DNA from: Deinandra increscens subsp. villosa
Lineage: Eukaryota; Streptophyta; Magnoliopsida; Asterales; Asteraceae
Length of the DNA: 64,000 nt
Reading direction: 5' to 3'
Assembly: GCA_039602395.1 (NCBI GenBank)
Contig: JBCNJP010000020.1
Span: 19,384,483-19,448,482 of the forward strand
The position numbers were made by a program, and so were the translations under genes. Under the pieces are notes generated by a model that did not search any database, had not been told where the DNA came from, and saw nothing but the letters and a program-made list of their open reading frames with translations. Of the stretch, positions 1 to 10,428 are shown piece after piece (position 1 is the stretch's first letter; the number at the start of each line of letters is the position of its first letter).

Positions 1-539
1 CATACTTTCAGAGACAGTTTGAGCGTCCATCCTTCTCCAGCTCATCTTTCCTATTGTATAGGGGTGTATTCAGTATATAGTATTTATATATACGGGGGCA
101 TTGTACTCATTAATTTGATGATGGATATAGAAAATCTCATTAACCTTTATTCGAACCACTCTTCGGGCCGATCGAGTTTCATAGTCAAGGTATAAACCGT
201 TTTGGTTCTTCATTTCTTTTTTGATTATCGAGTATAATATCACTAAAAGGTTGATAACGTTTTCTTGTTAATTTTCCGTGTGATCCATCGTAACAACCTA
301 TGGTGAGATCATATTTTTATCATTTTTTCAGTTGGCATGGATGCAAATATGATATTGATATGAAGTGAAATGTGTTTGTGTTAGATCATATTTTGTATCA
401 ACGTAAACAAAGTTAACTTTGTAATGTTGCTATATATATGAAATATATTATTTTTTCTATAAGTGCATTATATTTTGTATTATGAGGTTAATTGTCATTT
501 AATGTGGAAATTAATGATTATACAAGAAAATGTTTAAAA
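1..539. other. Intergenic AT-rich DNA, nothing recognised
   Basis: No open frame of useful length, no RNA gene and no terminal repeats were seen in this stretch. Confidence 0.5.
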
Positions 540-544
540 AAAAA

Positions 545-810
545 TTAAAACCATGACACGCAAAAATGCGTGTCATAAACTAATGACATGCAAAATGCAT
601 ACCAATTTCATTTTCTCAAATCGCTTAAAACATGACGCTCAATTTACACGTCATAAATGAGCGTCATAAATGCGTGTCGTAAGCAGATCACACGCAAAAT
701 ACGCGTCATCTCCCTTTATGATGGGGGCTTCTTTGACGCAGAAATGCGCGTCATCTATACCCCTTTATGACACGCATTGCGCATCATAAATCCAGTTTTT
801 TCTAGTAGTG
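545..810. mobile_element. CACTA (En/Spm) element, subterminal region and right terminus
   Basis: The segment is packed with short inverted words such as GACGCGCA and TGCGCGTCAT in both orientations and ends TTTTTTCTAGTAGTG. Read on the other strand this is CACTACTAGAAAAAA, the classic CACTA terminus with its subterminal repeats. The opposite terminus was not found, so this is a truncated or solo end. A related copy ends at 34689. Confidence 0.6.
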
Positions 811-1502
811 AAAGTATGATTTGATTATGTTCACTAATGGCAACGATGATGTTTTAAACAATTTTGGCAGTTTTTATTGCTTGATGAAAGTCCTACGATC
901 TTTGTATTGTGGGTCAAGGTTAAAGTCCTCCTCCGACGGTTGGGAGCCAAGAAAAAGTCCTATAATAACAATTAGAGACCAAAGAAAGGAGTTCCTTTAC
1001 TTTGTGTTCTAGAATATGAAAGTGAATGTTCGACTATGCTTATCTAATGAGTAAATGTTTATGAAGGTATCGAAAAATGAATTATATGTTTATATGTAAA
1101 CTTGAACTCACTGTATTAGTTGGGTTTTAACATGCATGTTAAATGAATTGCAGCTTAAAGATTGATGATTTAAGGAACTCTTGGCAATGCATCTGAAGCC
1201 CACCCATATTCCAAGACTGTCATCTATCCTATGAAGTTTATGTTGCATTTAGACATTATTATGCTATTTTATATATTTAGATGCTTTAAAGGATTGTTTC
1301 TGCTCCTCATATTTCAATGAATTCTAGCTAATTTGAAAACTATGTATGCTCCCGGGTTTGAAACCTTACATTTATAGACTCAAATGTATTAATGCTAGCT
1401 TAGTTTTGATAAAGTGTGCTAAGTTGTATCAATGTATAAGCAAACTCTTAAGTTAGTCTTGAGTAAATCCAATCATACTAAAATAGCCAACACACCATCC
1501 AT
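811..1502. other. Intergenic DNA without recognised features
   Basis: The only frame of any length (about 63 codons near 821) has no recognisable motif and poor codon structure. Nothing else was seen. Confidence 0.45.
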
Positions 1503-2420
1503 TAGGGGTGTTCAGCGAATCGAATTTTGAATACTCGAATAATTCAAATTTTAGTTTTTAAAACCTAGATCCGAATTCGATTCGAATTCGAAAAATGATT
1601 TCAAATCGAATCAAATTTGAATGTGATTAATTCGAATCGAATCCGAATTACATTCGAATAAATTTAAAATTATTTTAGTAAAAACTACAAAAAATCTTAA
1701 AATGATAAAACTAATAGAACACCTAAGAGACAAATGAGAAGAAAAAAAATCATAGTTTAACATTCAAAATAAAAACACTCAAATTGGACAAAGTTTTGTT
1801 TAACGTTCAGAACATCCATATCTAAAGCAATTGTTAAGTACGCAATTATCGTGACAGACAATTTATCATTAAAAAAAATCAACTTAAGCACCCCTAAAAA
1901 ACACAAGATTTGTAATTTTATTATGCATCTAAACATACAAAATAGTTATGAAACATAAATACTATTAATTCATTTGGAAAAATGATGATGATTGAGTCAA
2001 TCCACGTAATGTCAAATTTTTTGGTGTGATATGTGTTTTCAAATTAAAACATTTTAAATAGCTAAACTTTTAATGATTTTAAATAGGTGAAAATGGGAGT
2101 TGTATGTGAAAACTAATTTAATATAATTTATATAATTACTTATATTTGTTTATATGGAAAATAAATGTATAGTGTGTGTGTATATATGTATGTGTGTGTA
2201 TATGTATGAATATATGAACATGTCTAATTTGAATTTTTAATCGAATTCGAATTTGAGATTCAATTCAAATTCAAATTCGATTTGAAATTCAATATTGGAC
2301 ATCGAATCTAATTAAATACAAATTTGGACTTTCAAACCAAATTTTTAACCCGTAATTTTGGAATCGAATCAAGTCGAATTTAAAACTTTTCGAATGAGAT
2401 CCAAATACTGAACACCTCTA
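1503..2420. mobile_element. hAT-like non-autonomous element filled with AATTCGAATT words
   Basis: The left end TAGGGGTGTTCAG is matched by CTGAACACCTCTA at the right end, giving an imperfect TIR of about 13 bp. Both subterminal regions consist of dozens of ATTCGAAT-type self-complementary words, while the middle is plain AT-rich DNA with a TG/TA microsatellite near 2170-2220. The flanking 8-mers CCATCCAT and TCATTCAC agree at only 5 of 8 positions, so the target duplication is decayed or absent. The architecture matches the elements at 8722, 10429 and 56286. Confidence 0.5.
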
Positions 2421-2689
2421 TCATTCACCATTCTTAAGAAAACACACTAATCCGATAAGAAAGAACAAACATAGTGAAGTGTACTCATGCTCATGTTGAG
2501 AACCACAAACAAATACCCGACTTACTCTATCATAACGTAATCAACAACTAATACTAATCATTTGAGTTAACACGTGTGCTTCAATTTTAGCTGTTATTAT
2601 GATTGGAATTATTCCAACAATTCTCTCTATATTACATTTTCTTTTTATTTTACACTATGTAAAATTGTTTCTGGGTAATACTAGGTGCT

Positions 2690-3114
2690 CTAAACACCCT
2701 TTGGGTGCTTCATGGAGTCAGTTGTCACTAAATTTGTAACTTCCTAGTTCCTAGGATCAAGACAATTCATAACGGTGGAATTGAATAGGATCAACTTGTG
2801 GTTAAGGGGGCAAATAAACAACTAGCTAGATGGACTTGGACTCAAGTAGGTGTTGTATTAAAGGGGATAGTTACGAGTCCACAACTGGTTCTTGGGCAAA
2901 AGGACACAATTCTAATTAGCCTGATAACACCAAATGATACAGATGTGTTTCTGCTTTAAGACAAGACAAGGGCACGTGAACTAAAGAGAGGCTCGTTTCT
3001 TAGTTTTATAAAAGGACAAGCTCCACCTTTTCATTTTAATTATCCCTATCATTCCAAATTATTAGCTATTGGAATATTATTCGGTATTTATCATTATCTT
3101 ACGTGGTATCATAG
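2690..3114 (+). mobile_element. Possible decayed LTR with primer-binding site
   Basis: A TATA-like TATAAAAGGA lies near 3007, and TGGTATCATAG at 3104-3114 resembles the tRNA-iMet primer-binding site TGGTATCAGAGC (two mismatches over 12 bases, counting the following base). This order suits the end of a copia LTR. No second LTR and no coding remains were found, so the call is tentative. Confidence 0.25.
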
Positions 3115-3499
3115 TTTTAAGATTCTAATTATCTTATCCACCACGCCACCACGCCACCACAAAAATACAAACTCTAGACGCCATCACCAAGTTTAAACCC
3201 TAGACAGGGCGGCGTGCTGTCACCGTCTTCGCCCTGTCCCAACTTCGTATATTCCTTTTAGTTTATTCTTCAATTATTCTGTTTTTCATTCGAATAAAAC
3301 TTCATTTTCGATTTAAGATTGCCACTAGGGTGTCGTCCATCTTTGATTTGTTCAATTGGTTGGATATTGGGGAGTGAAATTGAACCATTGTTTCAGTTTG
3401 TTTCGTGACATCTCTATAAATTGTAATTCTAGCCGCTAATAGTGTTCTTTGGTTTCTCCATTCTGCCATCGCTAATTCATATTTATACGGACTAAAGAC

Positions 3500-4177
3500 C
3501 AAGAGACATTTGCGTGTCATAGTTGAAGTCTAGGCGACTCAAGGTGAGTTTATGACCCCTACTTTTGTTGTTTCGTTATGCGGGAGAAGACATGTGGTAA
3601 AAGGTTTTGAAGACATGCACGACAATGCATAGTGGCAAAGGCAGTTCTACTGTCAGCTCTGGCTACGTGTCACCTTGTGTTACAAAACCATATAGACAAG
3701 CTATCTATAGGTATATTATTCTAGATATATGGGAACCTTGGAGGTCCCGCATACGATTAGTCTCGGGGAGTCTAACTGCATTACTTTTGATAAACTATTA
3801 CTAGCATACTTATTTTATATAAACCTGTGAAGTCACCAACCTTGTATTGACACTTAGCATATTTCTTCTCAGGTCCTTAGGCGGCTTTGGACTAGGATGC
3901 ACGTTTAGAAGGTTCATGCTCAATGATATAAACTTTTGGTTGCATTTGAACTTTGTTTGACATGCGCTTACAGGCGTGAAAACTTTTTAACTTGTCTTAA
4001 ACTTTTATACTTCCACTACTCATGTTTTATGCTTCCGCAAACTTTGAAACTTAAACTCTGATATTTTCAAATCGTTTAACTCATATAGAGTCATTTTGTG
4101 TGTCTGATGACTTGGATTCTGGTTTGTCACATGTCTCATACGGTGATACTCTACAGGGGAATTTCAGGGGTGTGACA
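3500..4177. mobile_element. Possible Ty3-type LTR remnant
   Basis: The right border reads AATTTCAGGGGTGTGACA; on the other strand this begins TGTCACACCCC, a common start of plant Ty3 LTRs. The phrase CTCAAGGTGAGTTTATGACCC near 3539 is also typical of these LTRs. The left border and any target duplication could not be fixed, so this may be a solo LTR or debris. Confidence 0.25.
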
Positions 4178-5449
4178 AGGGAGTCTCGGGGAGTACTTGG
4201 ATATGGTAAATTATAAGGAAAATAATTTTTGAGAACTTATATATATATATATGTCAAACATCATAATATTATTAATATTCACAACCAAATACTAGGACAT
4301 TATCAATAGAATACATGTCTAAAACGCGAGTAAATAACTAAACAATTAAACATGTTTAAAAAATCACTCACTAGTTGATTCCTGGGCAAAGTTGATTGAT
4401 TTTTTCCGAGTTTGATAGAGTTTAATTTTAAAAAAAATGGATTTTTCCAGTCAAACCCAACCTGTTGACCGAGTTTGACAATTTTTCCAATTTTTTTAAT
4501 TTTTTTTCAAGTTTAACCGATTTTGCTCGAGTTAGACCAATTCCGAGTTGTAGAAAATCACCAATGTGTATACTCGCCAAGTTTTACAACACTAGTATGT
4601 CTTAAATGTTTCATATTAGCATCATGAAAATGAAACACTTTTACTAAGGTTAGAACTACGACGGTTTAAGTTCTTTTTAGTTTTTAAACGCCCATTTGAC
4701 ATTTGCGAAGGTTAAAAAGTCTAAACGATCAAAAATATTTAAACTGACTATTTGACTTTTAGTCGACGTGGGGATAGCAAGACCCTTCCATATGCCTTGT
4801 TGGCAACCAAAATATATCCAATCTATTATAGATCACGAAAATAAGTCTTGAAAAATGGTACTATTTTCACCAGTTATATGATGTGTAAATAGTTGATCCA
4901 TGAAGAGATCATTTTGTTTTGAATTAGAGATATTGTCGCCAATACTAAAAACAAATAAGTAACCAAACGTCAAACTAAGGGTAATTTTTGACGACTTTTG
5001 TCCTACATAAATCATGTCAATTAGGTTTTTGACGTATTGTTTAAAACAACATATATGTCTCTTGGCGTTTAGACTTTAGACCGTATATTTTGATTATTTC
5101 TTGTAGTACAGCTGTTCGCAACAAATTTTCGTTCTAAGTAATAATTTTTTATCTTCGTGTGTTACACGGCTGAGTTTAAAAAAAATGTAAATACAATCAT
5201 AATTTATGATAATTATGTATTTTTATAACTACCTAAAATATCTTAGTAATTATAGATGGATCAGAGGTTTTATGACAGTAGGCATTTAGACGGTTGGTTT
5301 CCTCTGGTATGGATGTGCAACACAGACGGTCTTGGTTACTCGCACGAACTATGGTCAACATCGTTTGTCATGATAGACCCCCGGGTAACCGGATGTTTGC
5401 AGTTAAAAAAAGAAGAAATCTAGTTACGGAAAATAAAGATTTTGTTATA
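4178..5449. other. Intergenic DNA, nothing recognised
   Basis: AT-rich sequence with an AT microsatellite near 4235-4250 and several GTTTGACC-like words around 4380-4560. No gene, RNA gene or bounded element could be supported. Confidence 0.4.
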
Positions 5450-5745
5450 TAATATTAAAAATATTAAAGTATAATATATTTTATTACATATACTTTAATA
5501 TTTTTAATATAATGCTTATAATATTTTATTCAAAATAATATTTTAATATTTTATATATAATATAAAATATTTTATTCGATTACAATTAAAGTAAAAAAAA
5601 TTATAAAGTTAAATGGAATAAAATATTTTATAATGTATATATAATATTAAAATATTATTTTGAATAAAATATTATAAGTATCATATTAAAATATTAAATT
5701 ATATGTAATAAAATATAATATTTTTTAATAAAAAATATTATTTTG
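5450..5745. repeat. AT-rich foldback
   Basis: Two arms of roughly 120 bases, about 5452-5575 and 5622-5740, are inverted copies made of TAATATTTTA-like words around a short spacer centred near 5600. It could be a decayed MITE or simply an AT-rich cruciform. No target duplication was resolved. Confidence 0.45.
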
Positions 5746-6169
5746 AATTTAAAGATGTATTAAAAGATATATTTGAAATTGATATTCAAAAATATATTTA
5801 TAATTGATTTATAATTTTCTTTTAATTTTGAGCCAAAAGTGGCCATGATTTTTGTAACATCTGCATTTTTCCGATTATAAAACCCGACCCATTTTGAAAC
5901 CCTGCGTTTAATGATTTGCGAATTATTAAGTACCGGGATAATTTTATGGTATTTATAACCCAAATAATGTTTTTAAATGACTTATAGTGGTTTTTCAAAA
6001 TGAAATACTTAACTAAAATCAATTGGAATCAAATCGGAGTTCTACAATCGAAAATAAAGCTATTTAGGGTTTTTACGCGATTTCGGTATGCGATATGTCG
6101 TTTAACGTGAATCTCGTATTTTGGTATAGTAAGTCAAATTAGGTATAATTATTAATCCAATAATCAATT

Positions 6170-7960
6170 ATGATGTCACGAATCATCACACACTTAATCG
6201 AGTCACGAAACGTTGGTGAATTGCCCAAAATCGATACGTACTTCAAAACCGACCAAAATATGTAATTTGACCTAATTTATGTATCGTTATGAGTTGTGTG
6301 ACGTACTTATATTTGTTTTGAGTGGATTAAATGTGGTTAACATGATGGAATGATGAATTGGGTGATTTGGGTGGAAACGGGGCTCGAAAACATCAAAAAG
6401 CGGCAAAACGAGCACACGAAACGAAGAATCGGGCACCCCATGATTCGGGGGAGCTCCAAGCGTATCGCTTGGACCATGCCTATGCTCAAGGCGATACGCC
6501 TAGAGTGTGGTTTTCAAAATTTCTTCCTTCCATCTTGGTTTTTCTCCTATAAATACCCCCATTAACCTCCACCATCATCATTTCTCTTCTCCTCCACCTC
6601 TAAAACGGCTGATAAGAGCTGGTTTTCAAAAGTTCTTCCTTCCATCTTGGTTTTTGAGCTAAATCATCAAGGATCCAAGCTTGTTTCACCCCATTTCATG
6701 CCTTCTTTTCGGTTTTTGGTAAGTTTCTTGCAATCCCTTGAAATTACATGTCAAGATCTGAGCTTTATCATGCACTTAGGTTAGATTTGCGCCACACATG
6801 ATGTATGATGATAGATCCATGGTTTATTTGATCAAAGATGCAACTTTATGATGGAATAGGGCTAGATCTATATCATGCATGTTGATTCCTGCTAAATCTA
6901 TGAGATACATGATCAAGATTGCAACTTTATGCTAGATTAGGGTAAGATCTATATCATGCATGTTGATTCTTGCTAGATCTATGAGATACATGATCAAGAA
7001 TGCAACTTTATGCTAGATTAGGGTTAGATCTATGTCATGCATGTTGATTCTTGCTAGATCTATGAGATACATGATCAAGATTGCAACTTTGTGCTAGATT
7101 ATGATTAGATCTATGTCATGCATGTTGAATATTGCTAGATCTTTGTGATTCATGATCAAATTTGCATCTTTATGTTGGATTAGGGTTAGATCTATGCCAT
7201 GCGTGTTTATTATTGATAGATCTAGGGTTTCTCATGTCGAAATTATATAAAGGATTATGCTTAATGTATTACATCTATCTTTTGACATAAATTGACTTTC
7301 ATGAAGAATATGCTTACCTCTAGGACATTATGTTTACATCCTTAGTTTAAGATTGACCCTCATAAACGTATGTATCACCATCACCAACGTGTGTCATGTC
7401 GATTGTATCAATGTGTGTCATAAAGTGAATTCACATATTCACTCATTCTCTATCATCCTCTAGTTGTCAAGGTTATCCTCGAGGTTTAGCTATTTCATTA
7501 GTTGGTGTCATTGTCCATCAGTGTCTCCATTGCCAGGTGAGTATTCATAGCCCCTTTTCTTTTATCGTTTTGGGGTGCAACATGTACACCGTATCAATCT
7601 CAAATAACTATTTCATTACTTTCAAATTTCATGTGAGCTCTATGATTGTTATGTGTGTTCTAGTATGTCGAACTTGTGTGGATTATTATTGTTGTGAATG
7701 GAATCTATTTCAATGTGAATGTCAATGCAATTTCAAGGCGTAACTATTAACACTAAAAAGGTCGGGGTTACAATAATAGATCTATTGGTTTGGCAGCCCA
7801 CCTAACTTGACCGGTAGCTGGCATTAGGTGATTGGAAGCCATATCACTCGTGGATCGCATGTTTGACCTATCATAGTACATCAAACCTATGTTTATTCAC
7901 AAACTATTCGCAATTGACCTTTATTTTGTACATGCTGTAGGTTTTGTTGCAAGATGATGA
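6170..7960 (+). mobile_element. Ty3-type LTR/leader-like region
   Basis: The region has a promoter-like TATAAATACCCCC near 6551, a CT-rich leader after it, a tandem array at 6783-7240, and the phrase CCAGGTGAGTATTCATAGCCCC-like near 7531 that recurs in plant Ty3 LTRs. No gag or pol sequence follows before the assembly gap. Borders and clade cannot be determined. Confidence 0.3.
6783..7240 (+). repeat. 81-bp tandem repeat, about 5.5 copies
   Basis: The hexamer AGATCT recurs at 6864, 6945, 7026, 7107 and 7188, exactly 81 bases apart. Each unit contains TCATGCATGTTGATT, GCTAGATCTATGAGATACA and a GATCAAGATTGCAACTTTATG-like segment. Central units are nearly identical and the outer ones diverge, as expected from unequal exchange. 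It lies in the LTR-like leader region. Confidence 0.85.
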
Positions 7961-8007
7961 TTTCATCATTCGAACTTAACCTTATGTATGTATGTATGTA
8001 TATATAT

Positions 8008-8507
8008 NNNNNNNNNNNNNNNNNNNNNNNNNNNNNNNNNNNNNNNNNNNNNNNNNNNNNNNNNNNNNNNNNNNNNNNNNNNNNNNNNNNNNNNNNNNNN
8101 NNNNNNNNNNNNNNNNNNNNNNNNNNNNNNNNNNNNNNNNNNNNNNNNNNNNNNNNNNNNNNNNNNNNNNNNNNNNNNNNNNNNNNNNNNNNNNNNNNNN
8201 NNNNNNNNNNNNNNNNNNNNNNNNNNNNNNNNNNNNNNNNNNNNNNNNNNNNNNNNNNNNNNNNNNNNNNNNNNNNNNNNNNNNNNNNNNNNNNNNNNNN
8301 NNNNNNNNNNNNNNNNNNNNNNNNNNNNNNNNNNNNNNNNNNNNNNNNNNNNNNNNNNNNNNNNNNNNNNNNNNNNNNNNNNNNNNNNNNNNNNNNNNNN
8401 NNNNNNNNNNNNNNNNNNNNNNNNNNNNNNNNNNNNNNNNNNNNNNNNNNNNNNNNNNNNNNNNNNNNNNNNNNNNNNNNNNNNNNNNNNNNNNNNNNNN
8501 NNNNNNN
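8008..8507. other. Assembly gap of 500 N
   Basis: Exactly 500 N, the usual placeholder for a gap of unknown size. It is preceded by a TATG/TA microsatellite that probably broke the assembly. Open frames that cross it are artefacts. Confidence 0.99.
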
Positions 8508-8721
8508 AGGTTGATTGAAAAAGAAAAGAATTTAAAAAAAAAAAGAACAATAGATAAGTAAAGTGAGGAAATAAAAAAACACCCATTTTGGTAAATATTT
8601 TTGAAAGTACACCTATTTGGTAAATAACTTTTTAAAATACACTCTTTTAGGAATAAGCTCCGTTTTTCTTGAATATCATGGGCCACTCATCAGCATCTTG
8701 GGCCGTCCCATGTGTTCCTCG

Positions 8722-8930
8722 TAGAGGTGCAAAAACCGATTTGAAACCCAAACCGGTTCGGTTCTCACACCGGTTTTGACCAAAATCGGTTTTGGTCAAA
8801 ACCGGTTTGAGGCCGAACCGGTTCGGTTCTCAAACCGGTTTGAAGCACGAATACTGGAAACCGATGAAACCGGTTTCGGTTTCAAACCGAACCGGTTTGG
8901 GATCTCAAACCGGTTTGAACCGGTTTTGTA

Positions 8931-8964
<34 letters not shown>

Positions 8965-9423
8965 CTTTATAAAAACTAAAAAAACATACTTTTTATTGAA
9001 AAAAAAACATAAAACATTACAAAAGAGAATAAGTTCACACCTAAACGATTGCAAAAGTACCTAATTTGAAAGAAAATACAAATTATTTTAACCGGTATTT
9101 AAGCATTATTGTAAATTTAAGAGTTTTTTTAGACATTGGGAAGTGGGGTAATGTTTATAACACATAAAGGGGGTATATATACCAATTTTTAGGCTCAAAT
9201 CGACTAGAAACGGCTAGAAAAGTTGCTTAAAAGTGATGTGAAGAAACCGATTTCAAACCGGTTTAGGCCAAACCGGTTTGAAAACCGGTTTCTTCACAAA
9301 ACCCCCTAACCGATAGAAACCGGTTCGGTTTGATCGGTTTGGGAACCGGGTTGGTCAAAACCGGTTTTGACCGGTTTGAGAACCGGTTTGAGAGCCCAAA
9401 CCGGTTTGGGATTTGCACCTCTA
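8722..9423. mobile_element. hAT-like non-autonomous element filled with AACCGGTT words
   Basis: The ends TAGAGGTGCAAA and TTTGCACCTCTA form a perfect 12-bp TIR. They are flanked by an exact 8-bp target duplication, GTTCCTCG, at 8714-8721 and 9424-9431, the size made by hAT transposases. Both terminal thirds consist of about two dozen AACCGGTT/ACCGGTTT words in alternating contexts. The middle is AT-rich and includes a (TA)n tract near 8928-8952. No transposase is encoded. Confidence 0.85.
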
Positions 9424-9431
9424 GTTCCTCG

Positions 9432-9949
9432 AGTGGATTGATTGTCTTCATTCTCTACCTGCACATTCAAAAGAGCACAAGATTCATATAAAAAGTCAAT
9501 ACTATATCGGTAATTATTATAAGATTGATAAAAATAAAATACTGTAGCAAAACCTTCTATTTTTAATACTTAAAAAAATCGTAAGACTCTCTTAGCATTT
9601 TTAGTAGCAAATCTCTCGATGGATCATTCATAATCAAATTCTCTAATACATCATTCTCAATGAATTTTTTTTAAGTTTTGGGCCGTAGACGAGTGCCCAC
9701 CTTGCCTATGACCAGGGCCGCCCCTGCACATACTTAATTAATTTAAATCATGCAAAAATAATCATAATAATAATAATATGCATCTTACCCTTATTACAAA
9801 TGATAAAGTTCGTTTCTTTTTGTATTGTATTGGACCCAACTATTAAGTCAGACAAATAAAGATTTATATTAATGGGCTCACAAGGCCGGCTTCTGGGTTC
9901 CTAACAACGGCCCATAACCTACACAGCTTTCTTATTAAATAAAGATACA
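9432..9949. other. Intergenic DNA with a lone hAT-like end
   Basis: No gene seen. GGGCCGCCCCTG ending near 9727 looks like one terminus of a hAT element of the CAGGGGCGG class, but no partner end or 8-bp duplication was found. Confidence 0.3.
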
Positions 9950-10245
9950 CCCACCGCCGTCAAACACAATCCTAACCTAGAATAACCTCACTTCCACAAT
10001 CGCCGTTTTCTCTCACCAACTTAGATCTAGGGTTTCGTGTCTCTCTATCTCGTCAATTTAGATCAGGCAGATTCCCAGAACCCGGCGGCTGAAGCTACCA
10101 AGAGCGCGGGGGCTGAAATACCAAGAACACGGCACCTTCTTCCAGTTCTGTAACCGTCGATCTAACACGGTAAAGATCTCGATTCTCAGCCTTGATCGGA
10201 CGGTTGAGATAGAAAGGACTTCTGCAAACCGCGGTTTGACCTGCG
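9950..10245 (+). other. Host-gene 5'UTR-like segment, copy 1
   Basis: GC-richer sequence with CT-rich leader character and TCTAGGGTTTC motifs. It contains GATTCCCAGAACCCGGCGGC and GCCTTGATCGGACGGTTGAG, both recurring in diverged form at 12930-13115. It looks like a duplicated 5'UTR or first-exon region of an unidentified gene. No coding frame follows it. Confidence 0.35.
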
Positions 10246-10428
10246 CTTTATAAACTATTTAACTGAACCATATGAACAAAAAACATAAGTTACTCTAAAC
10301 TACACTACGAAAACTTGAATGAATTTATGTCAAATGTCAATAGAGTTCTATATTTTTTTTGTCCGTTTTTTAATAATTGCTTAAATGTTTTTTTTATTAT
10401 TTTTTTTATTTTTTATTTTACTATTTAC

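Noticed and set aside
6783..7240. Regular repeat array that might suggest CRISPR
   Set aside because: The units are contiguous 81-bp tandem copies without unique spacers, in a plant nuclear genome with no cas genes.
7954..8686. Open frames of 176-234 codons crossing the N run
   Set aside because: They consist mostly of undetermined bases; the real flanking codons are short and low complexity.
9663..9727. hAT-type terminus GGGCCGCCCCTG
   Set aside because: Only one end was found and no 8-bp duplication, so no element could be bounded.
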